A program made the position numbers and the translations under genes. Of a DNA stretch of 64,000 nucleotides, positions 42,552-50,658 are shown in pieces (the first letter of the stretch is position 1; each line of letters begins with the position of its first letter). The notes beneath the pieces are model-generated. The model ran no database searches. It was not told the origin of the DNA and saw nothing but the letters and a program-made list of their open reading frames with translations. The DNA comes from Dyadobacter bucti (lineage in GTDB: Bacteria; Bacteroidota; Bacteroidia; Cytophagales; Spirosomataceae), in the NCBI RefSeq assembly GCF_005869225.1, contig NZ_SWFP01000002.1, forward strand, positions 496,001 to 560,000, in the 5' to 3' direction.

Positions 42552-42899
42552 CTACTCAATTTCCTCTCTTCTCGCCAGCGTCATTCTGGAAATCAGCTCC
42601 AAAGGCAAAGGCTTATTGAGTGGAAAGTGTACCGAGTCTTTTGTTCCCTTGTACATTGAAAGTTCAGGAACTGCGCTGGATACCTTTTCGGAAAGCGGAT
42701 AAAAGCCAATATGCTTTTTCCATGCAGCAAAATAGATCAGGTTCTTCCCGCCAAGCTTGAAAGTTGGCATATCATAAGAAATCACTTCTTCGGCTTCCGG
42801 AACTGCTTGTTTGACAGTAGCCCTTATTGTTTCCAGAATTGACTGGGTTTCCGCAGGAAAACCCGCAGAATATTCGTCGAAAGTTTTAGGTTTAGTCAT
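42552..42899 (-). CDS. DUF1801 / YdhG-type protein
   Basis: A 115-aa cytosolic protein. The start at 42899 (MTKPKTFDEYSAGFP) is chosen because the upstream codons overlap a hairpin and are not family-like. The DUF1801 pattern is complete: RATVKQAVPEAEEVISYDMP, FKLGGKNLIYFAAWKKHIGF, YPLSEKVSSAVPEL and FPLNKPLPLELISRM. Members are sometimes described as iron chaperone (frataxin-like) proteins. The role is not established for this one. Confidence 0.88.
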   Translation of the reverse strand: MTKPKTFDEYSAGFPAETQSILETIRATVKQAVPEAEEVISYDMPTFKLGGKNLIYFAAWKKHIGFYPLSEKVSSAVPELSMYKGTKDSVHFPLNKPLPLELISRMTLARREEIE

Positions 42900-42925
42900 A
42901 GGTTGCTCTGTGTTGAATCCCAAAG

Positions 42926-42966
42926 TCACATCAAACCCGGGGTTTCAACCCCCGGGTTTGATGTGA
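42926..42966. terminator. Strong hairpin beyond the arsR-AHSA1 operon
   Basis: Seventeen-base perfect arms TCACATCAAACCCGGGG (42926-42942) and CCCCGGGTTTGATGTGA (42950-42966). It lies 11 bp beyond the stop of the AHSA1 gene on the minus strand. There is no T run. The core AACCCGGG..CCCGGGTT resembles the unit of the 20-bp repeats at 43881-43960, so it may belong to a dispersed palindrome family. Confidence 0.6.
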
Positions 42967-42977
42967 AACTACAAAAT

Positions 42978-43472
42978 CTACTCCTCAAAAATCGCATCCA
43001 GGTTTTCCATTGCGGAAAGAAACCCTTCTTTGAAGCCCATTTCTATGATCGCTTCCAGGTCTGCGAGTTTATCATAGGTTATCAGAATGGACACAATCGT
43101 CGAATTGCCCGATTCTTTGAATTCATTGCCCCATTTCGATCTTGGAAATTCGGTATTTATGTTTCCTTCGGGATCGCAGAAAGCATCCTGGCCGGAAAAG
43201 CTTTTTTGTGGTTTAATGGACTCATATTCAAATTTCGCCCAGTGTTCTTCTCCCTCCGGCCCTACCATCGCATACAGCCAGGAGCCGCCTTCACGGAAAT
43301 CCATCGATTTGGTCCTGGCCTTCCAGGGTTTGGGTGCCCACCATTGGTCAAGAATGTCACTTTTTGTCCAGGCATCCCACACTTTTGCAACGGAGGCCGC
43401 AAATTCTCTTTCTACACTTATCTTCTTGTTTTCCTTGTCTACAGAAAAATTGGTCAAAAGGCTAGTTTTCAT
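42978..43472 (-). CDS. AHSA1/SRPBCC-domain protein
   Basis: A 164-aa START-like (SRPBCC) protein with the AHSA1 pattern: [57 protein letters not shown] and a C-terminal amphipathic helix [17 protein letters not shown]. Such proteins bind hydrophobic ligands in a helix-grip cavity. The ligand is unknown. The gene start overlaps the end of the ArsR gene by 11 nt, so translation is coupled. An ArsR-AHSA1 pair is a common regulatory arrangement. Confidence 0.92.
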   Translation of the reverse strand: MKTSLLTNFSVDKENKKISVEREFAASVAKVWDAWTKSDILDQWWAPKPWKARTKSMDFREGGSWLYAMVGPEGEEHWAKFEYESIKPQKSFSGQDAFCDPEGNINTEFPRSKWGNEFKESGNSTIVSILITYDKLADLEAIIEMGFKEGFLSAMENLDAIFEE

Positions 43473-43788
43473 TTTTGTTTGAATTTAGGTTTAACAATAC
43501 TTTGTCTAATTGACTGAAACGGTCTTCCCAATGTTTTTTGAACTGTTCGAGCCAATGGTCGATCTCTTTCATTTTCATGGGGTTAAAATGGTAGTAAATT
43601 TCCCTGCCAGCTTTGTTCTGCGTCAGCAGCTCGCAGTCGGCAAGAACCTTGATGTGCTTGGACACTGCCTGCCGCGTGGTATCGAAATGCTCGGCCAAAG
43701 CATTCGGCGTCATGGCTTGCGTGGCGATCAGCACCAGGATCGCCCTTCTCGTCGGATCGGCAATTGCCTGAAAAATGTCTGCTTTCAT
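43462..43788 (-). CDS. ArsR-family winged-helix transcriptional regulator
   Basis: A 108-aa regulator. The start at 43788 ([18 protein letters not shown]) matches the family. The longer frame runs back through repeats and the operator. The winged helix covers about residues 5-85: [38 protein letters not shown] and [18 protein letters not shown]. The usual metal-binding cysteines are absent, so it is not a metal sensor of the classic type. It belongs to the group paired with AHSA1 genes. Its promoter is embedded in a nested palindrome, which implies autoregulation of the two-gene operon. Confidence 0.93.
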   Translation of the reverse strand: MKADIFQAIADPTRRAILVLIATQAMTPNALAEHFDTTRQAVSKHIKVLADCELLTQNKAGREIYYHFNPMKMKEIDHWLEQFKKHWEDRFSQLDKVLLNLNSNKNEN

Positions 43789-43798
43789 TTGTTTATCG

Positions 43799-43858
43799 AA
43801 ATATTGCGCAACTCTCTGGTTGCAAATATATATGCAACTTTTGGGTTGCGCAATATTT
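43799..43858 (-). promoter_or_regulatory. Nested palindromic operator containing the arsR promoter
   Basis: The outer arms AAATATTGCGCAAC (43799-43812) and GTTGCGCAATATTT (43845-43858) are perfect complements. The inner arms GTTGCA (43819-43824) and TGCAAC (43833-43838) share exactly the same centre. On the minus strand a TTG (43851-43853), a 20-bp spacer and TATATTTG (43823-43830) form a full Bacteroidota promoter within it. The leader to the ATG at 43788 is about 28 nt. ArsR dimers binding here would block polymerase. Confidence 0.7.
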
Positions 43859-43872
43859 TTCTTGTTTTTTTT

Positions 43873-43960
43873 CCTCGGGTTGAAACCCGAGGCCACAAGT
43901 TGAAACCCGAGGCCACAAGTTGAAACCCGAGGCCACAAGTTGAAACCCGGGGACACAGGT
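43873..43960. repeat. Four direct 20-bp repeats with leading palindrome
   Basis: TGAAACCCGAGGCCACAAGT is repeated three times without change (43881-43940), followed by a variant TGAAACCCGGGGACACAGGT (43941-43960). The first unit forms a hairpin with the bases before it: CCTCGGGTT-GA-AACCCGAGG (43873-43892). It lies 14 bp upstream of the arsR operator. Reading frames through it are not genes. Confidence 0.95.
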
Positions 43961-44303
43961 TAGAATTTTTGCTTTTTAAACAAAACCAAGTAAGTTTACC
44001 ACGTCCAATTTTCCGAGTAAGGTGTAAAAAAGTCGTCAGTTCACGCCGGCACTTTTTACCTATATACACTGCAACGTACACCGATGAACGGTGTCGTAAC
44101 TACCGTAATGGTTTGAACACCATTGCCTTACTCGGGTTGGACAACGGCAAGTGCGGCACCGTTTTTGTGTCGGCCCCGGCTGCGGGTTTTAATCCGCAGA
44201 CATGGATCAGCGCACTCCCAAAAACATAACAGAAATTTAAAACTCCGCCAGATTTCCGTCCCTGCATTCTTGCTAACATTGAGCCCTCAAAACGCTCCGT
44301 AAA
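43961..44303. other. Intergenic region with three short hairpins
   Basis: No gene is supported here. Small stems were seen: CACCG-ATGAA-CGGTG (44079-44093), AATGGT-TTGAAC-ACCATT (44107-44124) and CTGCGG/CCGCAG (44180-44199). They might be part of a leader or small RNA before the glycosyltransferase gene, or decayed repeats. A frame at 43969-44229 has no recognisable product. Confidence 0.3.
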
Positions 44304-45863
44304 ATGTTGGCTGGCAAACCATTTAAAAATCTCATTTTCAATCTGATACTATTCTCAACCATACTCAGGTGTGTCATCGCATTTTACATGGGTCTTGGTA
44401 ACGACGAAGTCTATTATTTCACCTACGCCACCCAGCCCGACTGGAACCATTTCGACCATCCGCCCCTCGTTGGCATCCTGATCAGGATTTTTACATTCAA
44501 TCTTCATTGGAACAATGCATTTTCCATGCGCCTGCCCGCTATCCTTGGGGCTGGTATCAATACCTGGCTCATCGCCGAATGCGGACGTCTCATCAAAAGC
44601 GAAAGGGCGGGTATGATCGCCGCTGTCCTTTACAACACCTCCGTTTACACCAGCATGATCGCCGGGCTTTTTATCCTCCCCGATTCGCCCCAACTTGTGT
44701 TCTGGCTGGCTGCAATTTATTGTATGCTGAAAATCATTTCCTTACGCAGTAACCAGTCGCCGGGCAGCTTGCTCCTTCTTACCGGATTCTGGATCGGGCT
44801 GGCTATGATGTGCAAAGTACACGCCTTGTTTCTATGGGTTGGTTTTGGTAGTTATATGCTTTTCAATCACCGTAAAATGTTTTTCAATCCCAATTTGTAT
44901 TTGGGACTGCTGGTTTCAATGGTTATTATCTCCCCCATCGTTTTCTGGAACACGCAAAACCAGTTTATCACCTGGCAATTTCACAGCGAAAGAGTGGGCA
45001 TCACAGACTCCGGGGTCAATTTTAAAGCATTTTTCACCACACTGGCAGGCCAGATTTTGTATAACAATCCGATCCATATCTTTTTATATGTGGTGGTACT
45101 GGCCGGGCTTCTCAAAAGCAGAGGTTTTTTGCCTGCAAAAAGTATAAGTCTGCTACTATGGTGCTCGCTGTCATTGATTTTTGCAACCACCGCCGCCTCG
45201 CTTTTCCGCCCGGCCCTCCCGCACTGGAGTGGCCCCGGATTCATCTCTTTGATGTTGCTTTCCGCCGCCTATGCGGACGACAAGATCCGGCTGAACCGGT
45301 CGCGACTGTATTATACTTTGCTGAACTGCTCGGCAGGGCTGATTTTGCTCGTTGTCATGGCCGGTACCGCGCTGATCCGCTTTTACCCCGGAACATTGGG
45401 AAGCAAAGGAGATTACAAGACCGGCTCCGGCGACGTCACACTCGATATGTATGGCTGGGATGAACTGTTACCATCGTTTGAAACAATCCGCAATAAGGAT
45501 ATTGAAAATGGCAAAATGGCTGCCGATTCGCCCCTGCTGGTACACAAATGGTTTCCCGCAGGTCACCTTTATTTTTACGCCGCCTATCCCCTGTCCCTCA
45601 GAATTGTCGGTGAAGGTGAGTTGAACGATCTGCACAAATTCGTCTGGCTCAACCGGCAAAACGGAAATGTTGCCAAAGGTACCAACGCCTATTTTATAGC
45701 TCCGTCCAACTACTTTTCCGACCCTGCGACGATTTACGGGAATGATTTTGAATCGGTTACGCTGGCTGCAAAAATCCCCCAGCGGAGAAATGGGGAAATA
45801 GCCAGGTACTGGTATGTCTATCGTTTGGTCCATGCAAAACGAGCGCTCGGCAAACAAATATGA
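44304..45863 (+). CDS. Membrane glycosyltransferase, GT39/GT83 (ArnT/PMT-like)
   Basis: A 519-aa polytopic inner-membrane enzyme. The first periplasmic loop has the acidic catalytic motif GNDEVYYFTYATQPDWNHFD followed by HPPLVGI, as in lipid-linked-sugar transferases. About ten hydrophobic segments follow (for example IISLRSNQSP loop, GSLLLLTGFWIGLAMM, LILLVVMAGTALI). A soluble C-terminal part (about 390-519) contains DELLPSFETI. Such enzymes move a sugar from a polyprenyl phosphate to lipid A, a protein or a glycan on the outer face of the membrane. The acceptor is unknown. It begins a plus-strand group of surface-glycan genes. Confidence 0.88.
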   Translation: MLAGKPFKNLIFNLILFSTILRCVIAFYMGLGNDEVYYFTYATQPDWNHFDHPPLVGILIRIFTFNLHWNNAFSMRLPAILGAGINTWLIAECGRLIKSERAGMIAAVLYNTSVYTSMIAGLFILPDSPQLVFWLAAIYCMLKIISLRSNQSPGSLLLLTGFWIGLAMMCKVHALFLWVGFGSYMLFNHRKMFFNPNLYLGLLVSMVIISPIVFWNTQNQFITWQFHSERVGITDSGVNFKAFFTTLAGQILYNNPIHIFLYVVVLAGLLKSRGFLPAKSISLLLWCSLSLIFATTAASLFRPALPHWSGPGFISLMLLSAAYADDKIRLNRSRLYYTLLNCSAGLILLVVMAGTALIRFYPGTLGSKGDYKTGSGDVTLDMYGWDELLPSFETIRNKDIENGKMAADSPLLVHKWFPAGHLYFYAAYPLSLRIVGEGELNDLHKFVWLNRQNGNVAKGTNAYFIAPSNYFSDPATIYGNDFESVTLAAKIPQRRNGEIARYWYVYRLVHAKRALGKQI

Positions 45864-45919
45864 CCCCAATGTGACCAGACATGCCTAACTGAAAACCCAA
45901 TGTTTTTACTGAGCTAATA

Positions 45920-45947
45920 TTGTAGTAATGCTGCCGGGTAATCTTTG
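45920..45947 (+). promoter_or_regulatory. Weak promoter candidate before the PHP-like gene
   Basis: A TTG (45920-45922), 16 bp, then TAATCTTTGC (45939-45948) with one base more than TAnnTTTG. The transcript would start almost at the ATG (45955), so either a leaderless mRNA or a false match. Confidence 0.25.
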
Positions 45948-45954
45948 CGGCACT

Positions 45955-47193
45955 ATGAAAACACTCCGCATCACACTGATCATCGCCAGTTCCTGGTTGC
46001 TGTGGCTTACTTTGTCACAGTTCTTTTTCTGCTCCCGATTTGCATTCAACACGCCTGCGCCCTTCGAAGGCCCTGCTATTTACAACCCTTACGATTCCAT
46101 TAATCCGCAGCAATGGATGAAATGCAATTTCCACGCTCACGCACATTGCTGGAACGGCATTACCAATGGCCACGGTACCGCCGAAGACATCCACCGCGCC
46201 TATGACTCGCTGGGCTATAATGTACACACGGTTTCAAATTACCATTATATAGACACTACTTTTTCGGCAAACGACAATTACATTTCGGCCTACGAACATG
46301 GCTATAACTTGAGAAAAACGCACCAGCTCGTCCTGGGAAGCGAAAACATCAGGTGGCTCGATTACCTTCTGCCGCAGACCATGCACAACAAACAACATGT
46401 TCTCAACAGCCTGTACCATGAACCCAATACTGTGGTGATCCTCAATCATCCCGCGTTGCGTAACGGCTACACCAGCGAAGACTTGTCCGTGCTCACCAAT
46501 TACGACTGCATGGAAGTTTTGAATCCTGCAAAAACTTCTGAAACCCAATGGGATGCTGCACTTTCTGCCGGCAAAAAGGTATTCATCGTCGGGAACGACG
46601 ACCTGCATAATGTCATAGAAAAAGACCGCCTGGGAGTGATCTGTACTTTTGTTAATGTTGGAAAAATGGGCAAGACACAGGTTCTGGATGCACTGAAAAA
46701 CGGACAAAGCTATGGAGTAAGACTAGGTCCCGGGCAGCACTTCGACTCCATTCCATTTCTAAAATACCTGACTGTAAGCCACGACACGATCCGCTTGCAA
46801 ATGAGCGAAAAAGCAGAAGAGATAACCTTTACAGGTCAGGAAGGTCGGGTGCTGGGCTCGTTTAAAAATTCTTCCGAAGCTGCTTACAAACTCAATGTAC
46901 ATGATCATTACGCCCGCGCGACCGTGCGGTTCGCAAGCGGCACAACTATCTTGCTCAACCCCGTATTTTTCACGCCGGAAAAAGGTTATCAAGAAACGCC
47001 GGTTTACGAAGACTGGAATGAAACGCTTTTGTACCGTTCTATCGGCATCGGGATCACCTTACTTTGGTTTTTAGTGCTGGGCCGGCTGCTTCCCGGCAAC
47101 CGTGGCTGGGGCGGATCGGTCGGCGGGAAGGTACTGCTTCCCTGGCAACGGCAGCTTGCGCGGCGTGGCCTGAAACGACTGGCCAAATCCTGA
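45955..47193 (+). CDS. Membrane-anchored PHP-like metal-dependent hydrolase
   Basis: A 412-aa protein. The start at 45955 (MKTLRITLIIASSWLLW) gives a signal-anchor. The PHP-type metal motifs are in order: CNFHAHAHCWNG (HxH) near residue 60, the loop SNYHYIDTTF near 98, VILNHPALRNG (His) near 164 and VGNDDLHNVIEKD near 215. A C-terminal membrane helix (IGIGITLLWFLVLGRLL, about 365-382) is followed by a basic tail. PHP domains hydrolyse phosphoesters. Here the domain faces the periplasm, which is unusual. It probably acts on a surface polymer or lipid intermediate made by the neighbouring glycosyltransferases, but that is inference. Confidence 0.72.
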   Translation: MKTLRITLIIASSWLLWLTLSQFFFCSRFAFNTPAPFEGPAIYNPYDSINPQQWMKCNFHAHAHCWNGITNGHGTAEDIHRAYDSLGYNVHTVSNYHYIDTTFSANDNYISAYEHGYNLRKTHQLVLGSENIRWLDYLLPQTMHNKQHVLNSLYHEPNTVVILNHPALRNGYTSEDLSVLTNYDCMEVLNPAKTSETQWDAALSAGKKVFIVGNDDLHNVIEKDRLGVICTFVNVGKMGKTQVLDALKNGQSYGVRLGPGQHFDSIPFLKYLTVSHDTIRLQMSEKAEEITFTGQEGRVLGSFKNSSEAAYKLNVHDHYARATVRFASGTTILLNPVFFTPEKGYQETPVYEDWNETLLYRSIGIGITLLWFLVLGRLLPGNRGWGGSVGGKVLLPWQRQLARRGLKRLAKS

Positions 47194-47230
47194 TATTATC
47201 ATATTGTTAAATCTATCTTAAAAAAAGGAA

Positions 47231-47266
47231 TTGTCGGCTTAACATGGATAAGATGAAATATCTTTG
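47231..47266 (+). promoter_or_regulatory. Possible promoter of the GT4 operon
   Basis: TATCTTTG (47259-47266) matches TAnnTTTG, with a TTG 25 bp upstream (47231-47233), slightly far for the usual -33 spacing. The leader to the ATG at 47335 would be about 60 nt. Confidence 0.35.
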
Positions 47267-47334
47267 GAGATCAACGTTGTTCTCAATGTCGTATTTGTTG
47301 GTTTATAACAAAAAAAGCGACATGATCCCATACC

Positions 47335-48495
47335 ATGAAAAAAGTAAAAGTTGCCTTTTTTGCAGAAATATTGATCGAGGATTTTGACGGCGCATCCCGG
47401 ACTATGTTCCAGATTATTAGAAGAATAGATCCGGAACAGTTTGAATTCCTGTTCATCTGCGGCAACGGTCCCGACACCATTCTGGGATTCGACTGCATAC
47501 AGATTCCGACGCTTACCCTGCCATTCAATAAAAATTACTCCATGGCGCTGCCCGCACTGGCCGAAGCCGCAATAAAACAGAAGCTCACGGACTTCGACCC
47601 CGATATAATCCATATTGCGACTCCTTCCCTGCTGGGCTGGTTTGCACTCAGGTACGCCAGGCACAACCAGCTTCCGGTGCTATCGATATACCACACGCAT
47701 TTCGTTTCCTATCTCGATTATTACCTTAGCAAGGCTCCTTTTCTGATTGATTTTGCCAAAACAAAAATGGCGTCAAGTCAGAAGAGTTTTTACAACCAGT
47801 GCGAAAAAATCTATGTGCCGTCGGAAAGCATAGCCGCCGAAATGGTGGACATGGGCATCGAACAAGACAGGATCAAAATCTGGAAAAGGGGCATTGATAC
47901 CCGGCTATTTTCGCCGGAGAAGAGGAATGTCGGGGCAATCAGGGAACTCACAGGCTATAATGATCCGGTCATCCTCTTTGCAAGCAGGCTGGTTTGGGAA
48001 AAAAACCTGGAAACGCTGATCCGGATCTACGATCATTGCCAGAACGAAAAACTATCCTACAATTTTGTAATTGCCGGTGACGGTACCGCCCGAAGCGCCT
48101 GCGAACAACGGATGAAAAAGGCTGTTTTCACCGGAAATCTTTCCCATGAAAAGCTCTCGGAACTGTATGCTTCCGCCGACATTTTCCTGTTTACGTCCGT
48201 TTCCGAAACCTATGGAAATGTTGTACTGGAAGCGATGGCTTCCGGCCTGCCCTGTGTCATAGCCGACGGCGGAGGATCCAGGGATTTTATTACGCAGGGA
48301 GTGAACGGTTACAAATGTGAGCCGGAAAATGAGGCCGATTATGTTGAAAAAATAAAGTCCGTCCTGGGAAATGAGGCGCTGCGACAGCAATTTATAACAG
48401 AAGCGCGCGATTACAGCTACGGTTTCGACTGGAACACACTGACCGACGTTTATTTCCATGACCTTGAAAGCATGGCGCAACTTACAGCCATTTGA
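47335..48495 (+). CDS. Glycosyltransferase, GT4 family (GT-B fold)
   Basis: A 386-aa cytosolic or peripheral-membrane enzyme. The N-terminal acceptor half starts KVKVAFFAEILIEDFDGAS and includes PDIIHIATPSLLG. The C-terminal donor half has VILFASRLVWEKNLETLI, FVIAGDGTARSACEQRM and the EX7E motif in SVSETYGNVVLEAMASGLPC near residue 293. It resembles mannosyl- or glucosyltransferases acting on lipid acceptors (MgtA/PimB-like). It is the first gene of a three-gene operon with 7-bp and 1-nt-overlap junctions downstream. Confidence 0.92.
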   Translation: MKKVKVAFFAEILIEDFDGASRTMFQIIRRIDPEQFEFLFICGNGPDTILGFDCIQIPTLTLPFNKNYSMALPALAEAAIKQKLTDFDPDIIHIATPSLLGWFALRYARHNQLPVLSIYHTHFVSYLDYYLSKAPFLIDFAKTKMASSQKSFYNQCEKIYVPSESIAAEMVDMGIEQDRIKIWKRGIDTRLFSPEKRNVGAIRELTGYNDPVILFASRLVWEKNLETLIRIYDHCQNEKLSYNFVIAGDGTARSACEQRMKKAVFTGNLSHEKLSELYASADIFLFTSVSETYGNVVLEAMASGLPCVIADGGGSRDFITQGVNGYKCEPENEADYVEKIKSVLGNEALRQQFITEARDYSYGFDWNTLTDVYFHDLESMAQLTAI

Positions 48496-48502
48496 CCGGT
48501 CC

Positions 48503-49492
48503 ATGAAGCTGTTCAAAATCCTCACCGCCGTTTTCTTTTCGATATTCCTTTGCCTTTTTATCCGCGCGATCGATATTCAAAAAGTGTTTCATTCCATTGG
48601 ATTGATCGGCTTTAAGCTGGTATTTCTGCTTGTCGTAACTTTTATTGCCTACTTTCTGGCGGCAGTCGGCTGGAAATTCTGCTTTGGAAAACAGGGTGAA
48701 AAACTGGCGGTAACCGGGCTGTTTCTGATCAGGCATATAGGCGAAATGGTCAGCATCGTGAACCCTACCAGCATCATCGGCGGCGATGCCGTCAAGTTTT
48801 TCCTGCTCAAAGACAAGGGCATCGACAAGACAACGGTACTTGCCTCGGTGGTGATTTCCAGGGCTTTGATGGTAATTACCCAGCTGCTGCTTTGCATCCT
48901 GACAGTCGCGATACTTATCCTAAAAGATCCTGGGTTTCTTGCTTCTTTTCCGCGAATTCCAGCCGTTTTCTATGTTGCAACAGCCGTTTTCATTTTGCTA
49001 ATGGTGTTTTTAAGCAGAAATATTTATGTAAAAAAGCTGATCAGGAGTATAAAAGTTATTTCAAAAATTGACTCCTACCCGGTAGGCGCAAAAATCAGGG
49101 AGGTGGGCGGTGCTTTGTCAATGTTTTTCAGAACCAATAAGAAAGGGCTTTTTCTTTCCTCCTTTTTCTTCCTGCTGCACTGGATTTTCGGGGCGCTGGA
49201 AATTTATTTGATCCTGAAATTTCTCGGTATAGAGGTCAGTGTCGTTCAGGCGGTGCTCGTGGATATGGGTGTGATATTTTTCAAAGTGGCCGGCGCCTTC
49301 GTTCCCGGCCAGATCGGCGTGGAAGAGTTTGGCAATAAGATTATGCTCGCTGCTGCCGGCCTGCCCGGCCCCGAAATCTGGGTTACGGTTTCGCTTCTGA
49401 GGCGTGCCCGCCAGCTTTTTTGGATCGTTTTCGGTCTGGCCGCTTATTTTTTAATATACAAAAAGCGCAGCGACGTGCCCAGCCTTTCCTGA
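48503..49492 (+). CDS. LPG-synthase/flippase-like membrane protein (UPF0104)
   Basis: A 329-aa polytopic inner-membrane protein. The start at 48503 (MKLFKILTAVFFSIFLC) lies 7 bp after the previous stop. Eight or so membrane segments are visible, with family segments LIRHIGEMVSIVNPTSIIGGD, SRALMVITQLL and AGAFVPGQIGVEEFGNKI. Related proteins are the membrane part of lysyl-phosphatidylglycerol synthase, or stand-alone proteins beside GT4 enzymes that may move lipid intermediates across the membrane. Its end overlaps the next start (TGATG), so translation is coupled. Confidence 0.88.
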   Translation: MKLFKILTAVFFSIFLCLFIRAIDIQKVFHSIGLIGFKLVFLLVVTFIAYFLAAVGWKFCFGKQGEKLAVTGLFLIRHIGEMVSIVNPTSIIGGDAVKFFLLKDKGIDKTTVLASVVISRALMVITQLLLCILTVAILILKDPGFLASFPRIPAVFYVATAVFILLMVFLSRNIYVKKLIRSIKVISKIDSYPVGAKIREVGGALSMFFRTNKKGLFLSSFFFLLHWIFGALEIYLILKFLGIEVSVVQAVLVDMGVIFFKVAGAFVPGQIGVEEFGNKIMLAAAGLPGPEIWVTVSLLRRARQLFWIVFGLAAYFLIYKKRSDVPSLS

Positions 49493-50658
49493 TGGAAGTA
49501 TTGTTTGTAAGCCACAAGTACCCTCCTGCTGTCGGCGGAATGGAAAAGCAAAGCCTGGAACTGGTTTCGGGAATGAAAAAGCACACGACCGTGCATACCA
49601 TCGTTTATACCGGAGGCGAAAGCAGGTTGAAGTTTTTTCTCTCCCTCGAACAAAGAATCACTGAAACCTGCCGGAAACACCCCGGAATTTCCGTCATCCA
49701 TTTCAACGATGCGTTGATCGCCGCGGTTTGTCTCAGACATAAGGGCTATGCACATCTTCTACGGGCTGTTACAGTCCACGGCCTGGACGTTGTTTTTCCC
49801 AGCAAGATTTACCAAAAGTATATCTTACCTGTATTCAACCGTTTTGACCTCATCGTCGCCGTAAGTCGTGCCACGGCCAACGCATGCATTGAGCGAGGAA
49901 TTAACGCTCAGAAGGTCATTGTGGTCAACAATGGCGTGGACACAGCACTCGCAGAGACAAGTTCCTCTCCCGATTTTCACCATTTTTTTAACAAAAAATA
50001 CGGCATCGATCTGCGCGGAAAAATCGTACTGACTACACTTGGCAGGCCTGTCCAGAGAAAAGGGTTTTCCTGGTTCATCAAGGAAGTCGTGCCTGAGCTG
50101 AAAGGGGATTTTGTATTTCTGATGATCGGCCCTTTTCACAAAAAAAGATCGCTCAGTGACCGCCTGTTCCACTGTCTGCCCCAAAAGATACGCGCCAAAG
50201 CGGCCTTGTTTTTGGGTTATCCTACGGACGAAAACACAATCCGGAACATGCTTTTGAAAGGTAGTCATGATCCCAAAGTAATGCATCTGGGAAAACTCCC
50301 TTTTGATGACATTCAGCGGATCTTGCATGCTGCCAATGCTTTTGTAATGCCAAATATCCGCGTTGAGGGCGATATGGAGGGCTTTGGACTGGTTTGTCTG
50401 GAAGCTGCTCTTTGCGGCACCACAGTATTTGCCTCCGAAATCGATGGCATCACCGATGCTATTCAACACCATAAAAACGGAATTCTCCTGCCTTCAAAAA
50501 ATGCCGCCGCGTGGGTCAGCGCTTTGAATGATCTGATTCAAAACCCGTCGACGTATGCTGCGCAGGCTCAGGATGCCAAAACGTATACCCTCGAAAATTT
50601 TGGGTGGGATAAAATGGCCGATGCTTATTGGAAGCATTTTAAAATGCTGAGGAGATAG
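49492..50658 (+). CDS. Glycosyltransferase, GT4 family, third gene of operon
   Basis: A 388-aa GT-B enzyme. The start at 49492 (MEVLFVSHKYPPAVGGME) shares one base with the previous stop codon. The N-half has the glycine-rich PPAVGGMEKQSLELVSGM and LLRAVTVHGLDVVFPSK. The donor half has VLTTLGRPVQRKGFSWFI, VMHLGKLPFDDIQRIL and the EX7E-type DMEGFGLVCLEAALCGTTV near residue 300. With the first GT4 and the flippase-like protein it should build a glycolipid or an oligosaccharide head group. Its last 20 nt overlap the convergent phosphodiesterase gene. Confidence 0.92.
   Translation: MEVLFVSHKYPPAVGGMEKQSLELVSGMKKHTTVHTIVYTGGESRLKFFLSLEQRITETCRKHPGISVIHFNDALIAAVCLRHKGYAHLLRAVTVHGLDVVFPSKIYQKYILPVFNRFDLIVAVSRATANACIERGINAQKVIVVNNGVDTALAETSSSPDFHHFFNKKYGIDLRGKIVLTTLGRPVQRKGFSWFIKEVVPELKGDFVFLMIGPFHKKRSLSDRLFHCLPQKIRAKAALFLGYPTDENTIRNMLLKGSHDPKVMHLGKLPFDDIQRILHAANAFVMPNIRVEGDMEGFGLVCLEAALCGTTVFASEIDGITDAIQHHKNGILLPSKNAAAWVSALNDLIQNPSTYAAQAQDAKTYTLENFGWDKMADAYWKHFKMLRR

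Noticed and set aside
42903..43517. A 204-codon plus-strand frame
   Set aside because: It is antisense to the AHSA1 gene and crosses the hairpin at 42926-42966.
43969..44229. An 86-codon plus-strand frame
   Set aside because: Irregular composition, no recognisable motif, no promoter, and it overlaps small palindromes.
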